Positions 52,401 to 59,162 of a stretch of 64,000 bases of DNA are shown here, in pieces. The DNA is taken from assembly GCA_046293135.1 (NCBI GenBank), contig JBKBPR010000001.1, positions 1 through 64,000 of the forward strand, given 5' to 3'. The notes beneath the pieces were generated by a model, which ran no database searches, was not told the origin of the DNA, and saw only the letters and a list, made by a program, of their open reading frames with translations. Position 1 is the first letter of the stretch. Every line of letters starts with the position of its first letter. Position numbers and translations under genes: made by a program. This DNA is from UBA2638 sp046293135 (GTDB taxonomy: Bacteria > Pseudomonadota > Alphaproteobacteria > Micavibrionales > Micavibrionaceae).

Positions 52401-52854
52401 CTTGGTGCGCTATACGCCGCTCGGCCTCTATTTTAGCCCTGTCTGACTTATTGGGGCGCTGGCCTTGAACTTCGAGTGCTTGAGAGGCGGAAAATTTTAG
52501 CGGTTGGTGTAAAAAGCTGAGTATTGATTTGAGCGTTTTTGTGTCAATCTCGGCTTTGCCGTCTTCAGCAATCATCAGCTTATTCAGGAGCGGGGTTACG
52601 ATTTGCTCAAGCGCGTTTCGACCATGAGCTGAATGAATAACGTAGTGCCCTGATCTTTGCGTTGATGGCTCGATATGAATACCAAACTGAACAGCGGCCT
52701 CCCGCAAGCGCGGATTGATTGTAAGGTAGCCTGAAAGCCCCAGCTTTTGATTTACAGGTTTGCCACTATGTGCATGCCCATGCCCATGGTCGTGGTTGTG
52801 GTTGTGGCTGTGGCTGTGGCTGTGATCGTGATTATGCTGGTGTGTTTCGGCCAT
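49459..52854 (-). CDS. Large protein with histidine-rich N- and C-termini, unknown function
   Basis: A 1131-residue protein that I do not recognise. Residues 5-31 alternate His with Asn/Asp/Ser/Gly (HNHDHSHSHSHNHNHDHGHG) and the last 26 are again His-rich with a CC pair (HSCCHDHSHEHHDRH). A third His/Glu/Asp cluster lies at about 171-218 (DEHVHEHATAECHSH). The middle is mostly helical with a hydrophobic stretch near 545 (FLAYSAILAYIVM). Residues about 990-1070 contain two or three hydrophobic, Gly/Ala-rich segments (LTIGAAFLAAGVGYEAIGG, VASGLAFLATGAGLSLAFKYG) of pore or membrane-inserting appearance. No signal peptide. It follows the exported 204-residue gene by 40 bp on the same strand. Metal binding is suggested by composition only. 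Confidence 0.8.
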   Translation of the reverse strand: MAETHQHNHDHSHSHSHNHNHDHGHGHAHSGKPVNQKLGLSGYLTINPRLREAAVQFGIHIEPSTQRSGHYVIHSAHGRNALEQIVTPLLNKLMIAEDGKAEIDTKTLKSILSFLHQPLKFSASQALEVQGQRPNKSDRAKIEAERRIAHQVLRFAVTGTPDIPKFVDEHVHEHATAECHSHTEDAMKDDDMWALESELANPQSHGEHDHITSAIPHTHYDPDRGFVFKISNMIQNSDMLDGAGQNALQRDFWELVNAATKNRYKDDPKPVEIAMNAQEILRFSKALNARSSQPDFLKTLDQASFEHKVQAAFSDISNDARKLTGDLNFLLAAHKKNAAVDQKDTLVKLLATGTMLQPIVNSETMRKLHAHYFFTGHVLGQESPVDAVASEMAVFQAVLLDYAKRDTITAPEMQAISNRFAHILSFSQSVTEAITSALDNSIASQKTSADTKTKLGSLKQIFQDSHDALSAPAIVGASRLADHHLDDEMRDLSQTIKKALKYDPKGMASELGNGFLGALQNWYGTLIDFATESPKAFLAYSAILAYIVMNAPDSETMGAIIREDLPLDFGDGNSFAIPAEFLQALDEHVDHIFAEAGEDRSCHLDQIGFYTIKHCISQGVIAGNAKTAIGILPFGDQFMGSANSAAERVADVFFDLNLIQNLSHGAFWGYTLKKGLQRGLVGGKSIIELVAPLSDPIAAGVSNLSRRIGNGMRFLTGGEMRPDLEAAMTRHILVSQAQIRGGKINTTHYMRYNSLEPVSAQYSAAIEEALAAASLSEQKQSAYDGDDFSHELTLKTGWLTKTFTLSHNNITPLTNALRELNVTLAYIGDKIGIEEEWQRKDLQTRLDIALVALEEFKEHKDSKILQSKLADNLDRLIGAQLSHTGASDIDSVLFADDAQTSQESKTRQDTLKRFYDRWASHMDKMHNIEESYEKSASIRNNRTQSAFSKNVDLAWQAAGRGTWRTWDYVVRGFHTGSEAVKLTPYKKQALTIGAAFLAAGVGYEAIGGIQAIQETTMNSVFNAASSIAGGIAGTGVTSTIALAYNFVEDVVAVHVASGLAFLATGAGLSLAFKYGAEPVNAYIAEKTSFNPVKKLTGWLGLATSPYSHTHAEHKTEHSCCHDHSHEHHDRH

Positions 52855-52894
52855 GGGCGGGCTATCTTTCGGTTGTTACGCAATTATTCTCGTT

Positions 52895-53509
52895 TTAAGG
52901 AATTAGATGTTGTAGTGCGTTTTCTTTCAGAGCTTGTAGATCTGGGCTGTCAGCAGATTGGCCGTTTGCAATAACCTTTATGCGCATGCCATGAGAATTT
53001 TGCATGTGATCGATCATCGGTTCGGTATAGCGAGAGCCAATAGATATATCTTGTGCGGCAAGGTTCGCGATACGTGTAATATTGGCTGGATCACGCGCAT
53101 TATAGCTTCCCAGTGAGTTATGGATAGCACTTAACGTGCCGCCTGTTTCGAGAAGCCTTACATCGTCGACTGTCCATTCTGTTTTATTAGGGTTGCAAAA
53201 GACCACAAAAGTTTCCGCCGGAACGCTGACATTCACAGAGCCGTAATTCGATGAAAAAGGAACTTCCGCGAAAGTATTGGCTTGAAACGGGGTGTTGTTG
53301 GCGACAAAACCCTGAAATTCTGAAGCTCTGTTTCTGTCTGCTAAAATAGCGACGGATTGTGTGCAATAATCTTGCAAAGTGAGCCTGTTTCTTTGGGTTT
53401 GCGCTTCGGCATCATTGCTGGCCATGAGTGTGAATATGGCTACAGCTGCGCCTGAAAGGGCATTTAGAGTGCTTGTTTTACTTATTTTACGAACTTCCTT
53501 GAACGACAT
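52895..53509 (-). CDS. Exported protein of unknown function, upstream partner of the His-rich gene
   Basis: A 204-residue protein with a signal peptide (ALSGAAVAIFTLMASNDAEA, cleavage near residue 36). The mature part is small and mixed alpha/beta with two cysteines (DYCTQSVAIL and VFCNPNKTEW), so one disulphide is possible. It also has SVNVSVPAETFVVF and the C-terminal YTEPMIDHMQNSHGMRIKVI. No family recognised. It is the first gene of a two-gene unit with the 1131-residue protein. The start at ATG 53509 is supported by the signal peptide. The divergent upstream gap holds an operator-like inverted repeat. Confidence 0.78.
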   Translation of the reverse strand: MSFKEVRKISKTSTLNALSGAAVAIFTLMASNDAEAQTQRNRLTLQDYCTQSVAILADRNRASEFQGFVANNTPFQANTFAEVPFSSNYGSVNVSVPAETFVVFCNPNKTEWTVDDVRLLETGGTLSAIHNSLGSYNARDPANITRIANLAAQDISIGSRYTEPMIDHMQNSHGMRIKVIANGQSADSPDLQALKENALQHLIP

Positions 53510-53556
53510 GGCAATCTCTTTTCAATTTTATTTTAATGTTATGTTGTAACATTTTG

Positions 53557-53598
53557 TTGACAGTCTTAATTTCTTGCGTCATATATGTCAAGAATTAA
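53557..53598 (+). promoter_or_regulatory. Candidate promoter with overlapping inverted repeat
   Basis: TTGACA at 53557-53562 is followed after 18 or 19 bp by ATATAT/TATATG, a plausible sigma-70 -35/-10 pair on the plus strand pointing at the 53747 gene. An imperfect inverted repeat, TTAATTTCTTG (53566-53576) and CAAGAATTAA (53589-53598), straddles the -10 region and could be an operator. The 237-bp gap is AT-rich and shared with the divergent exported-protein gene. Motif matching only. Confidence 0.35.
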
Positions 53599-53746
53599 TG
53601 ACAATAAGAATTATTCGCAACAAAACGCTTGATGTTTTTTATAGATGTGAGATAGTTCCGTCAAGATTAAATGAGAATGATTATCAATATTAGTCGAATA
53701 GTCGAACGCTGTTAAAATATGATTTCGAATAGAGGAGCCTAAAAGA

Positions 53747-54064
53747 ATGTCTGATGAAAAGAGAAAAGGTAGTTTTTTGCAATCTGCGTTTAAAATGGCC
53801 ATGTGGACGGTGCCTATATTTTTAGGTGTGACATTTGGATCTGAAATTTTAACGTTTGCGTGGGCTCATGAAAATCCGGGTGGTCAGGCGCTTATGAAAG
53901 CTCTCAATCCCGTTGCGCAAAACGTATTTGATAACTTCTTTGTAACGGATGCATCGTTATGGGTGGCGGAGCAGGTCACATCTCTTACGGGGGGGCATGC
54001 AGGCAATGCCCAGCAATATGCAGATACGGCATTGGATGTTTATAACAATATGTCTTGGCAATAG
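53747..54064 (+). CDS. Small membrane protein of unknown function
   Basis: A 105-residue protein. The basic N-terminus (MSDEKRKGSFLQSAFKM) leads to one hydrophobic segment at about 18-38 (MAMWTVPIFLGVTFGSEIL), which looks like a non-cleaved anchor, and then a polar region with NPGGQALMKALNPVAQNVFDN and a Gln/Asp-rich C-terminus. GAGGAG lies 10 nt before ATG 53747, a good ribosome site, so I treat it as real. No family recognised. It lies between the divergent exported-protein gene and the solute-binding gene on the plus strand. Confidence 0.65.
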   Translation: MSDEKRKGSFLQSAFKMAMWTVPIFLGVTFGSEILTFAWAHENPGGQALMKALNPVAQNVFDNFFVTDASLWVAEQVTSLTGGHAGNAQQYADTALDVYNNMSWQ

Positions 54065-54156
54065 AGATTTTTGGCTGATTCATTAACTATTCTTCAAGAT
54101 CAATGTGGTATCATTTTACTAGTTATTATCAAATGTGATGATGGCTGGTAGGGGCA

Positions 54157-55005
54157 ATGCAAAAACAAAAAAATCAATTTGGTTCGTTTTTAAGGCTAGC
54201 GGCGTTTAGTTCTCTGTTGCTTGGAATGGTTGTTTCTTCGACTGTTTGTGCCGAGTCTGCGAATAAAACAAAAGCGGATAAAATTATTATCGCTGCGGAT
54301 CAATGGTGTTCTTATAATTGTGATCCGAATTCCGATGAGCCTGGTTTTTTAATTGAAATGGCAAAGGTCGCGTTTGAAAGACATGGGATAGAGGTTGAAT
54401 ATCAGGTTATACCATGGACGCGGGCTATTGACGAAGCGCGAGAGGGCAATATTTCCGGTATTGTCGGCGCTTATATAACGGATGCGCCTGATTTCATCTT
54501 CCCTGAAACTTCGCAGGCCTTTAGTCAGAACGGAATGTTTATAAGCAGCGCGTCTGATAGCTGGGTATATAATGATTTGGACTCTCTTGAAAATCGATCG
54601 CTTGGGGTCATCAGTGACTATTCCTATGGAGATGCGCTTGATCAGTATATTGAAGAGAATAAAAATGATATGTCACGCATCCAAATTTTGTTTGGAGATT
54701 TGGCGGCAAAAAATAATATTCGCAAGTTGGCAGCGGGGCGAATAGATGTGATTATCGAGGATGTTGCTGTGATGGAATATATCTTGTCACAAGATGATAT
54801 GATTGGTTTTCGAGAAAAAATTCGCTTTGCCGGTGTTGCGCCGGGGGATGACGGTGACAGATCACCAAGCTATATAGCTTTTAGCCCACAAAATCCATTT
54901 GCCGAAAAATATGCGCAAATTATGAGCGTTGAAACAAAAAATATGCAAGAGTCCGGTGAATATTTTGATATTCTGCAGAAATACGGAATACAAGATCTTT
55001 GGTAA
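54157..55005 (+). CDS. Periplasmic solute-binding protein, family 3 (paralogue 1)
   Basis: A 282-residue exported protein (hydrophobic signal AAFSSLLLGMVVSSTVCAES). The mature domain has the family-3 (amino-acid-type) fold: IIIAADQWCSYNCDP at the first strand, GFLIEMAKVAFERHGIEVEY, VPWTRAIDEAREG-like PWTRAID, and GRIDVIIEDVAVMEYIL. Cys51 and Cys55 (WCSYNC) are also found in the paralogue at 58123-58992, as are the closing DILQKYGIQDLW residues. No permease or ATPase gene is adjacent, so it is more likely a sensor component than part of an ABC importer. It is followed by an exported unknown 22 bp downstream. Confidence 0.88.
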   Translation: MQKQKNQFGSFLRLAAFSSLLLGMVVSSTVCAESANKTKADKIIIAADQWCSYNCDPNSDEPGFLIEMAKVAFERHGIEVEYQVIPWTRAIDEAREGNISGIVGAYITDAPDFIFPETSQAFSQNGMFISSASDSWVYNDLDSLENRSLGVISDYSYGDALDQYIEENKNDMSRIQILFGDLAAKNNIRKLAAGRIDVIIEDVAVMEYILSQDDMIGFREKIRFAGVAPGDDGDRSPSYIAFSPQNPFAEKYAQIMSVETKNMQESGEYFDILQKYGIQDLW

Positions 55006-55027
55006 TGCCTAAGAGAATAAGGCAAAA

Positions 55028-55825
55028 ATGTTTCAAAAAATTCTTCTTCTTCATTTAGTGATTTTTTCTCTCGGGCTGGTCTTCGATATCCGACAGGCAA
55101 ATGCACAACCTCGATCTCAACAAGATGAACCAAGGCTGCGGCTGCCTTATGCGAATTTGGAGCAGGCCGAAAGAGCGAGAGATTTAAGAAGGCTTAATTA
55201 TGAGCTCAGAATATTACGGGCAAAAGACTATGTAGAAGGGCGGATAGTTGCACGTTATCCATTTCATGAGTTGCTGAATTTGTATTCACAAATGGAGCAT
55301 TACGACCCGATTGCGCAAAAAACAGTTGATAGGCTTTATGAATTGGCTTTTCAGGTAAATAATTATGAAGATTCGGAGAGCGCCGTTTCGGCAACGGAAG
55401 AGTTTCGAGACTTGTTGCACAGACATCTGCCTAATCTGGAGGTGTTGAATATTGCCATCCCACTTGTGCAGCAAAACTCTTTTCTTGGTGACCTTCCGTT
55501 AATGGAATGGATGCGTAATGGGTTGGAGGCGCGTGTTTTTAGTTCAGGGCCGGGCACGATGGCTCAGAATGCGTATAGAATATTTACACTTGCGGAAGAG
55601 CTGGCTGTGCTTCGTCACCGGAATGTTCGTGTGGTTGAAACCGATTCCATATCTACCGCTGTTGCGCATTATCATATCTATATGGTTCAAGATTTGAACA
55701 CGGGCGCACCCGACATGATTTATATGCAATTAACGCCGATAATGCGCCATTTACGGGAGCAGCAACGCCAAGAGCGCCCTCAGTTTCGGTTTGAGCTAAG
55801 GCCACAGCCCGCCTTGACGGATTAA
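55028..55825 (+). CDS. Exported helical protein of unknown function
   Basis: A 265-residue protein with a signal peptide (ILLLHLVIFSLGLVFDIRQANA, cleavage near residue 27). The mature part is helical and charged: PYANLEQAERARDLRRLNYE, then NLYSQMEHYDPIAQKTVDRL, and a Pro/Arg/Gln C-terminus. No family recognised. It starts 22 bp after the solute-binding gene stop, so the two are probably one operon; the AT content of both is high. It may be an envelope accessory of that sensor (inference). Confidence 0.72.
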   Translation: MFQKILLLHLVIFSLGLVFDIRQANAQPRSQQDEPRLRLPYANLEQAERARDLRRLNYELRILRAKDYVEGRIVARYPFHELLNLYSQMEHYDPIAQKTVDRLYELAFQVNNYEDSESAVSATEEFRDLLHRHLPNLEVLNIAIPLVQQNSFLGDLPLMEWMRNGLEARVFSSGPGTMAQNAYRIFTLAEELAVLRHRNVRVVETDSISTAVAHYHIYMVQDLNTGAPDMIYMQLTPIMRHLREQQRQERPQFRFELRPQPALTD

Positions 55826-55910
55826 TGAAGATATCACCGATAAGCAACGGAATTATTTTGATTTACAAATTTGCCGTTTATGCTCTATAAAGCACTATCG
55901 ATCAAGAGAT

Positions 55911-55986
55911 AGGGGTATAGCTCAGTTGGTAGAGCGATGGTCTCCAAAACCATAGGTCGCGGGTTCAAGTCCTGCTGCCCCTGCCA
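55911..55986 (+). tRNA. tRNA-Trp (anticodon CCA)
   Basis: A 76-base cloverleaf with encoded CCA end. The acceptor stem is AGGGGTA/TGCCCCT with one G-T pair. The D-stem is GCTC/GAGC, the anticodon stem ATGGT/ACCAT with loop CTCCAAA (anticodon CCA at 55944-55946), and the T-stem GCGGG/CCTGC with loop TTCAAGT. The discriminator is G. No intron is present. A G-rich repeat (copy B) begins 27 bp after the 3' end. Confidence 0.97.
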
Positions 55987-56013
55987 TTTACGGTATAGAA
56001 TTTTCAGCGCTCA

Positions 56014-56131
56014 TTTCGCCCCACTCGCCCCATTCTATGCTCTAAAGTGGGGCGAAGGATTTGTCAGCTATTTCAATTGGTTGCGGGAGGTTTGCCCCAC
56101 TCGCCCCACTTATCTTTCACTGATCTGTATA
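56014..56131 (-). repeat. Dispersed G-rich repeat, copy B (GTGGGGCGA family)
   Basis: The reverse complement of this 118-bp block follows copy A (18412-18538) from TATACAGATCAG at one end to GAGTGGGGCGAAA at the other. It has two rather than three GTGGGGC units in the first cluster, a diverged AT-rich middle and the same TTCGCCCCACTTTA arm. The rest of the gap from 55987 to 56246 shows no gene. Its location 27 bp past tRNA-Trp may be chance. Confidence 0.7.
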
Positions 56132-56246
56132 ATTGGGTTGATGAGACGCAATACGCCCCCTTATCAAATTCAATATATGACAATATTCCTATAATATCAA
56201 GCGTTATATCCCGACAAAAATAGCCCTTAAAAAAAAGAAAGCCCGC

Positions 56247-58118
56247 CTAAATTGCAATCCAGCGGCGCATAATAGATTTTAAATATTCTATCTGGAATGG
56301 CTTGCTGATAAAGGCATTCGTTCCGATCATTTCACAAAACTCTTTATCAGAAGACATAGCATTGGCCGTAATAGCAATAATCGGTGTGTCTTTGATTCTG
56401 GCGTCTGCACTTTGGCGAATGGATATTGTCGCCTCCGTGCCGCTCATAACAGGCATATTGTAATCCATAAAAATCAGGTCATAGCCCTGTGCCTCTATTT
56501 CCTGCACCGCTTCTAAGCCGTTATTTACAATTTTTATATTATCGATACCCATGCCGGTTAATAGTTTTTGCATGAGGATTTGATTCATCGGGTTATCTTC
56601 CGCGACAAGAATTTTTGCCTCTTTGAGTGATTTTCTTTCCGCAGAAATGCCGCCCATATCAGCGCTGAGAAGTGGCACAGGCTTCTCGGTTATTTGAAAC
56701 GGTAATGTGAAAGCGAAGGTTGAGCCTTTGCCCAACACACTGGATAACGTGATATCGCCGCCCATCAGATTCAAAAGCTGTTTGGTAATGGATAGCCCCA
56801 AACCCGTACCGCCATAAAGACGTTTGGTTGAGTTGTCCGCTTGCGAGAATTTTTCAAAAACCGTACTGAGCTTATCTTCGGCAATTCCGATTCCTGTGTC
56901 GGATATACGGCATTCCAAACAAAGTTCATTTGCGGCAATTCTTTTTAAATCTGTTTCAACGGTTATTATCCCCCGCTCGGTGTACCGAATAGCATTGCCG
57001 ATCAGATTGGCCAATATTTGCCCGTAGCGAACAGTGTCGCCTATAACCCAGACGGATTGGTTGGTTCCAGGTTCAAATTCAAGAGTCAGCCCCTTTTGCT
57101 CTGCCAATGGCCGAAGCGTATCAACCATGTCTGTTGTTTTTTGTGTAAGGTTGAATGGTGATGATTCCAGATGCATTTCTCCGGCTTCGATCTTGGAGAG
57201 ATCAAGAATATCATCAACGATGTGCAACAATGTTTGTGATGATTTTTTGACGATATCAAAAGATTGTTTTTGCTCCTCGGTGAAATTTTCCTGTTTTATC
57301 ACCTGCGTCATGCCGATGATAATACTGAGCGGAGTCCGAAGCTCGTGGCTCATATTTGCAAGAAATTCTGTTTTGGCCTGATCGGCTTTGATTGCTTTTT
57401 CCATAGCGGTTCTGATGGTTGAATAGCTTTGTTTCAGGTTATAAACCATTTTATTAAAGCTATGTGCCAAAGCACCGATTTCATTGTTTTTCAGGAATTG
57501 AGGATCTGTAATAGGATCTGGTGTTTCGTCCAGAAGTTCCATAGTTTTTTGGATTTGCAATAGCGGGCGTGTAATAATTCTGAGCGCGAAATAATAGGCG
57601 GCCAAAACGCTCAAGGTAATGATTGCAAAAAAGATAAGCTCCATATGAATAGCGCTACGGACCTCTTCTAGTGTTTGCTCGTTGCTGGCACAGATTTCAA
57701 ACGTACCGATTTTCTTCGGGTTATTTTGATTGAAGCCTGAGAATAAAATATCCGTGCTATATACAAACTGTCCTGCGGCAATATCATCCGGAAACTGTTC
57801 GCTGACGAAGGGCTTTCCTTGCTCGTTAAGTACGCGCGCGCCGCAAAATGATTGGCTTTTGGTGAGGGATTTCAAGTTTTGGCTGATCAGCTCGTTATCA
57901 ACATTCCAAAGCGGCAGCGCCACCGCCTTTGCCGAAATATCGGCAATATAAATTGTATCCGCTTCGAGTTTATTGATTGTGTCGTGATATAATTTGTGGG
58001 TGCTAAACCATCCGGCCAAGCCGATAATGATAGAGAGCAGCAAGAAAATGCTGATGAGGCTCTTTGTTACAAGAGAAGAGTACCATTTGATGCGGTGAGT
58101 ATCATGGCTTTGCTGCAT
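56247..58118 (-). CDS. Hybrid sensor histidine kinase with C-terminal receiver
   Basis: A 623-residue kinase. Helix 1 is at about 19-38 (KSLISIFLLLSIIIGLAGWF), a periplasmic domain spans about 39-160, helix 2 about 161-180 (LIFFAIITLSVLAAYYFALR), and HAMP follows to about 235. The phospho-His is H258 in NMSHELRTPLSIIIGM. The ATPase has NLIGNAIRYTERG, DTGIGIAEDKL and GGTGLGLSITKQ. The receiver has the phospho-Asp in LIFMDYNMP and Lys in ISKPFQIEYL. No Hpt domain. It starts 4 bp after the solute-binding gene stop at 58123, so the pair is translated together; the binding protein probably feeds the periplasmic domain. Confidence 0.93.
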   Translation of the reverse strand: MQQSHDTHRIKWYSSLVTKSLISIFLLLSIIIGLAGWFSTHKLYHDTINKLEADTIYIADISAKAVALPLWNVDNELISQNLKSLTKSQSFCGARVLNEQGKPFVSEQFPDDIAAGQFVYSTDILFSGFNQNNPKKIGTFEICASNEQTLEEVRSAIHMELIFFAIITLSVLAAYYFALRIITRPLLQIQKTMELLDETPDPITDPQFLKNNEIGALAHSFNKMVYNLKQSYSTIRTAMEKAIKADQAKTEFLANMSHELRTPLSIIIGMTQVIKQENFTEEQKQSFDIVKKSSQTLLHIVDDILDLSKIEAGEMHLESSPFNLTQKTTDMVDTLRPLAEQKGLTLEFEPGTNQSVWVIGDTVRYGQILANLIGNAIRYTERGIITVETDLKRIAANELCLECRISDTGIGIAEDKLSTVFEKFSQADNSTKRLYGGTGLGLSITKQLLNLMGGDITLSSVLGKGSTFAFTLPFQITEKPVPLLSADMGGISAERKSLKEAKILVAEDNPMNQILMQKLLTGMGIDNIKIVNNGLEAVQEIEAQGYDLIFMDYNMPVMSGTEATISIRQSADARIKDTPIIAITANAMSSDKEFCEMIGTNAFISKPFQIEYLKSIMRRWIAI

Positions 58119-58122
58119 ATGT

Positions 58123-58992
58123 TTACCATAGCCCTGTAATACCGTATTTGTTCAGAATGTCTAAGATTTCGCCGCTTTCGTGCATCTTTTTTGTTTCATC
58201 GGATAAAATATCGGCATAGCGCTGGGCATTCGGATTATCGGGCGCGAAGGCAATAAAGATGATGCCGTTATCTTGTTCTTCATCGGGCAGAAAATCGACT
58301 TTTTTGAATTTATTTCTGTATTCTTCCATTTCAGGTTGCGAGAGGATATAGCCCATCACCTGATGATCTTCGAGCATAACATCGATACGGCCAAGAATGA
58401 GCTTACGGATATTGTTCTGGGTCGCGTTATTGCCGAAAACTTTCTGGATACGGTTCATGTCATTTTCGTGCTCTTCGACATAGGCATCAAATTGTTCTGA
58501 ATACGCATAATCACTGATAATCCCGACCGATTTATTTTCGAGCGAGGATAAGCCCTCATAACGCCAATCGCTGTCAAGCCTCACGAAAAATGCATTACGG
58601 CATTGGCCTTGCGGGACTGATGGGAAAATGAAATCGGGCGCATCGGTATAATATGCGCCGATAATACCGTCGAATGTTCCGGCCTTCGCATCTTCGATTG
58701 CCCGCGCCCAAGGGACGTTTTCATAGCTGATTTGAATGCCGTGACGCGCGAAAGCCCGCTGCGCAATTTCGACCATATAGCCGGGATATTCGGAATCGGG
58801 GGTACAATTGTAAGGACACCAGACATCAGCAGCCAGCCGGATCGTTTCGGTTTTTTCGGCCTTTTCGGTGTTTTCAGGTTCGTTTGCAAAGCTTTTTGAA
58901 GGCACAACAGAAATGCACAGCATTAAAAATGCCGCAATCAGCAAGAGAACATGAAGGTTTAACCTGATTTGAAGTGCGCCCATTTTGTGCAT
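58123..58992 (-). CDS. Periplasmic solute-binding protein, family 3 (paralogue 2, kinase-linked)
   Basis: A 289-residue exported protein (LLLIAAFLMLCISVVPSKSFA signal, in pieces). It is clearly paralogous to the 54157-55005 product over its whole length: IRLAADVWCPYNCTPDSEYPG matching position for position, then RAFARHGIQISYENVPWARAIED, SVGIISDYAYSEQFDAYVEE, NIRKLILGRIDVMLEDHQVM and DILNKYGITGLW. Cys59 and Cys63 are kept. It is the first gene of an operon with the hybrid kinase (4 bp), supporting a ligand-presenting role, as in BvgS-like or LuxPQ-like systems. The ligand is unknown. Confidence 0.9.
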   Translation of the reverse strand: MHKMGALQIRLNLHVLLLIAAFLMLCISVVPSKSFANEPENTEKAEKTETIRLAADVWCPYNCTPDSEYPGYMVEIAQRAFARHGIQISYENVPWARAIEDAKAGTFDGIIGAYYTDAPDFIFPSVPQGQCRNAFFVRLDSDWRYEGLSSLENKSVGIISDYAYSEQFDAYVEEHENDMNRIQKVFGNNATQNNIRKLILGRIDVMLEDHQVMGYILSQPEMEEYRNKFKKVDFLPDEEQDNGIIFIAFAPDNPNAQRYADILSDETKKMHESGEILDILNKYGITGLW

Positions 58993-59162
58993 TTTTTTAG
59001 AGTTTTTTCTTACCTAGAGTATAATACAAATCCATTCAAAAAGGGTTAACATTTTGAATAGACTTGGCTTTTGGTCATAATCTTGAGGTGTCGCATTGAT
59101 CTATTGATCTAAGGCGTTGCGGTGGCGCTATAGTGCTCAATGCGGTTTTTGTATGGTCTTTT

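Noticed and set aside
53611..53802. Short minus-strand ORF overlapping the small membrane protein start
   Set aside because: No ribosome site, and it overlaps the better-supported plus-strand gene and the presumed regulatory region.
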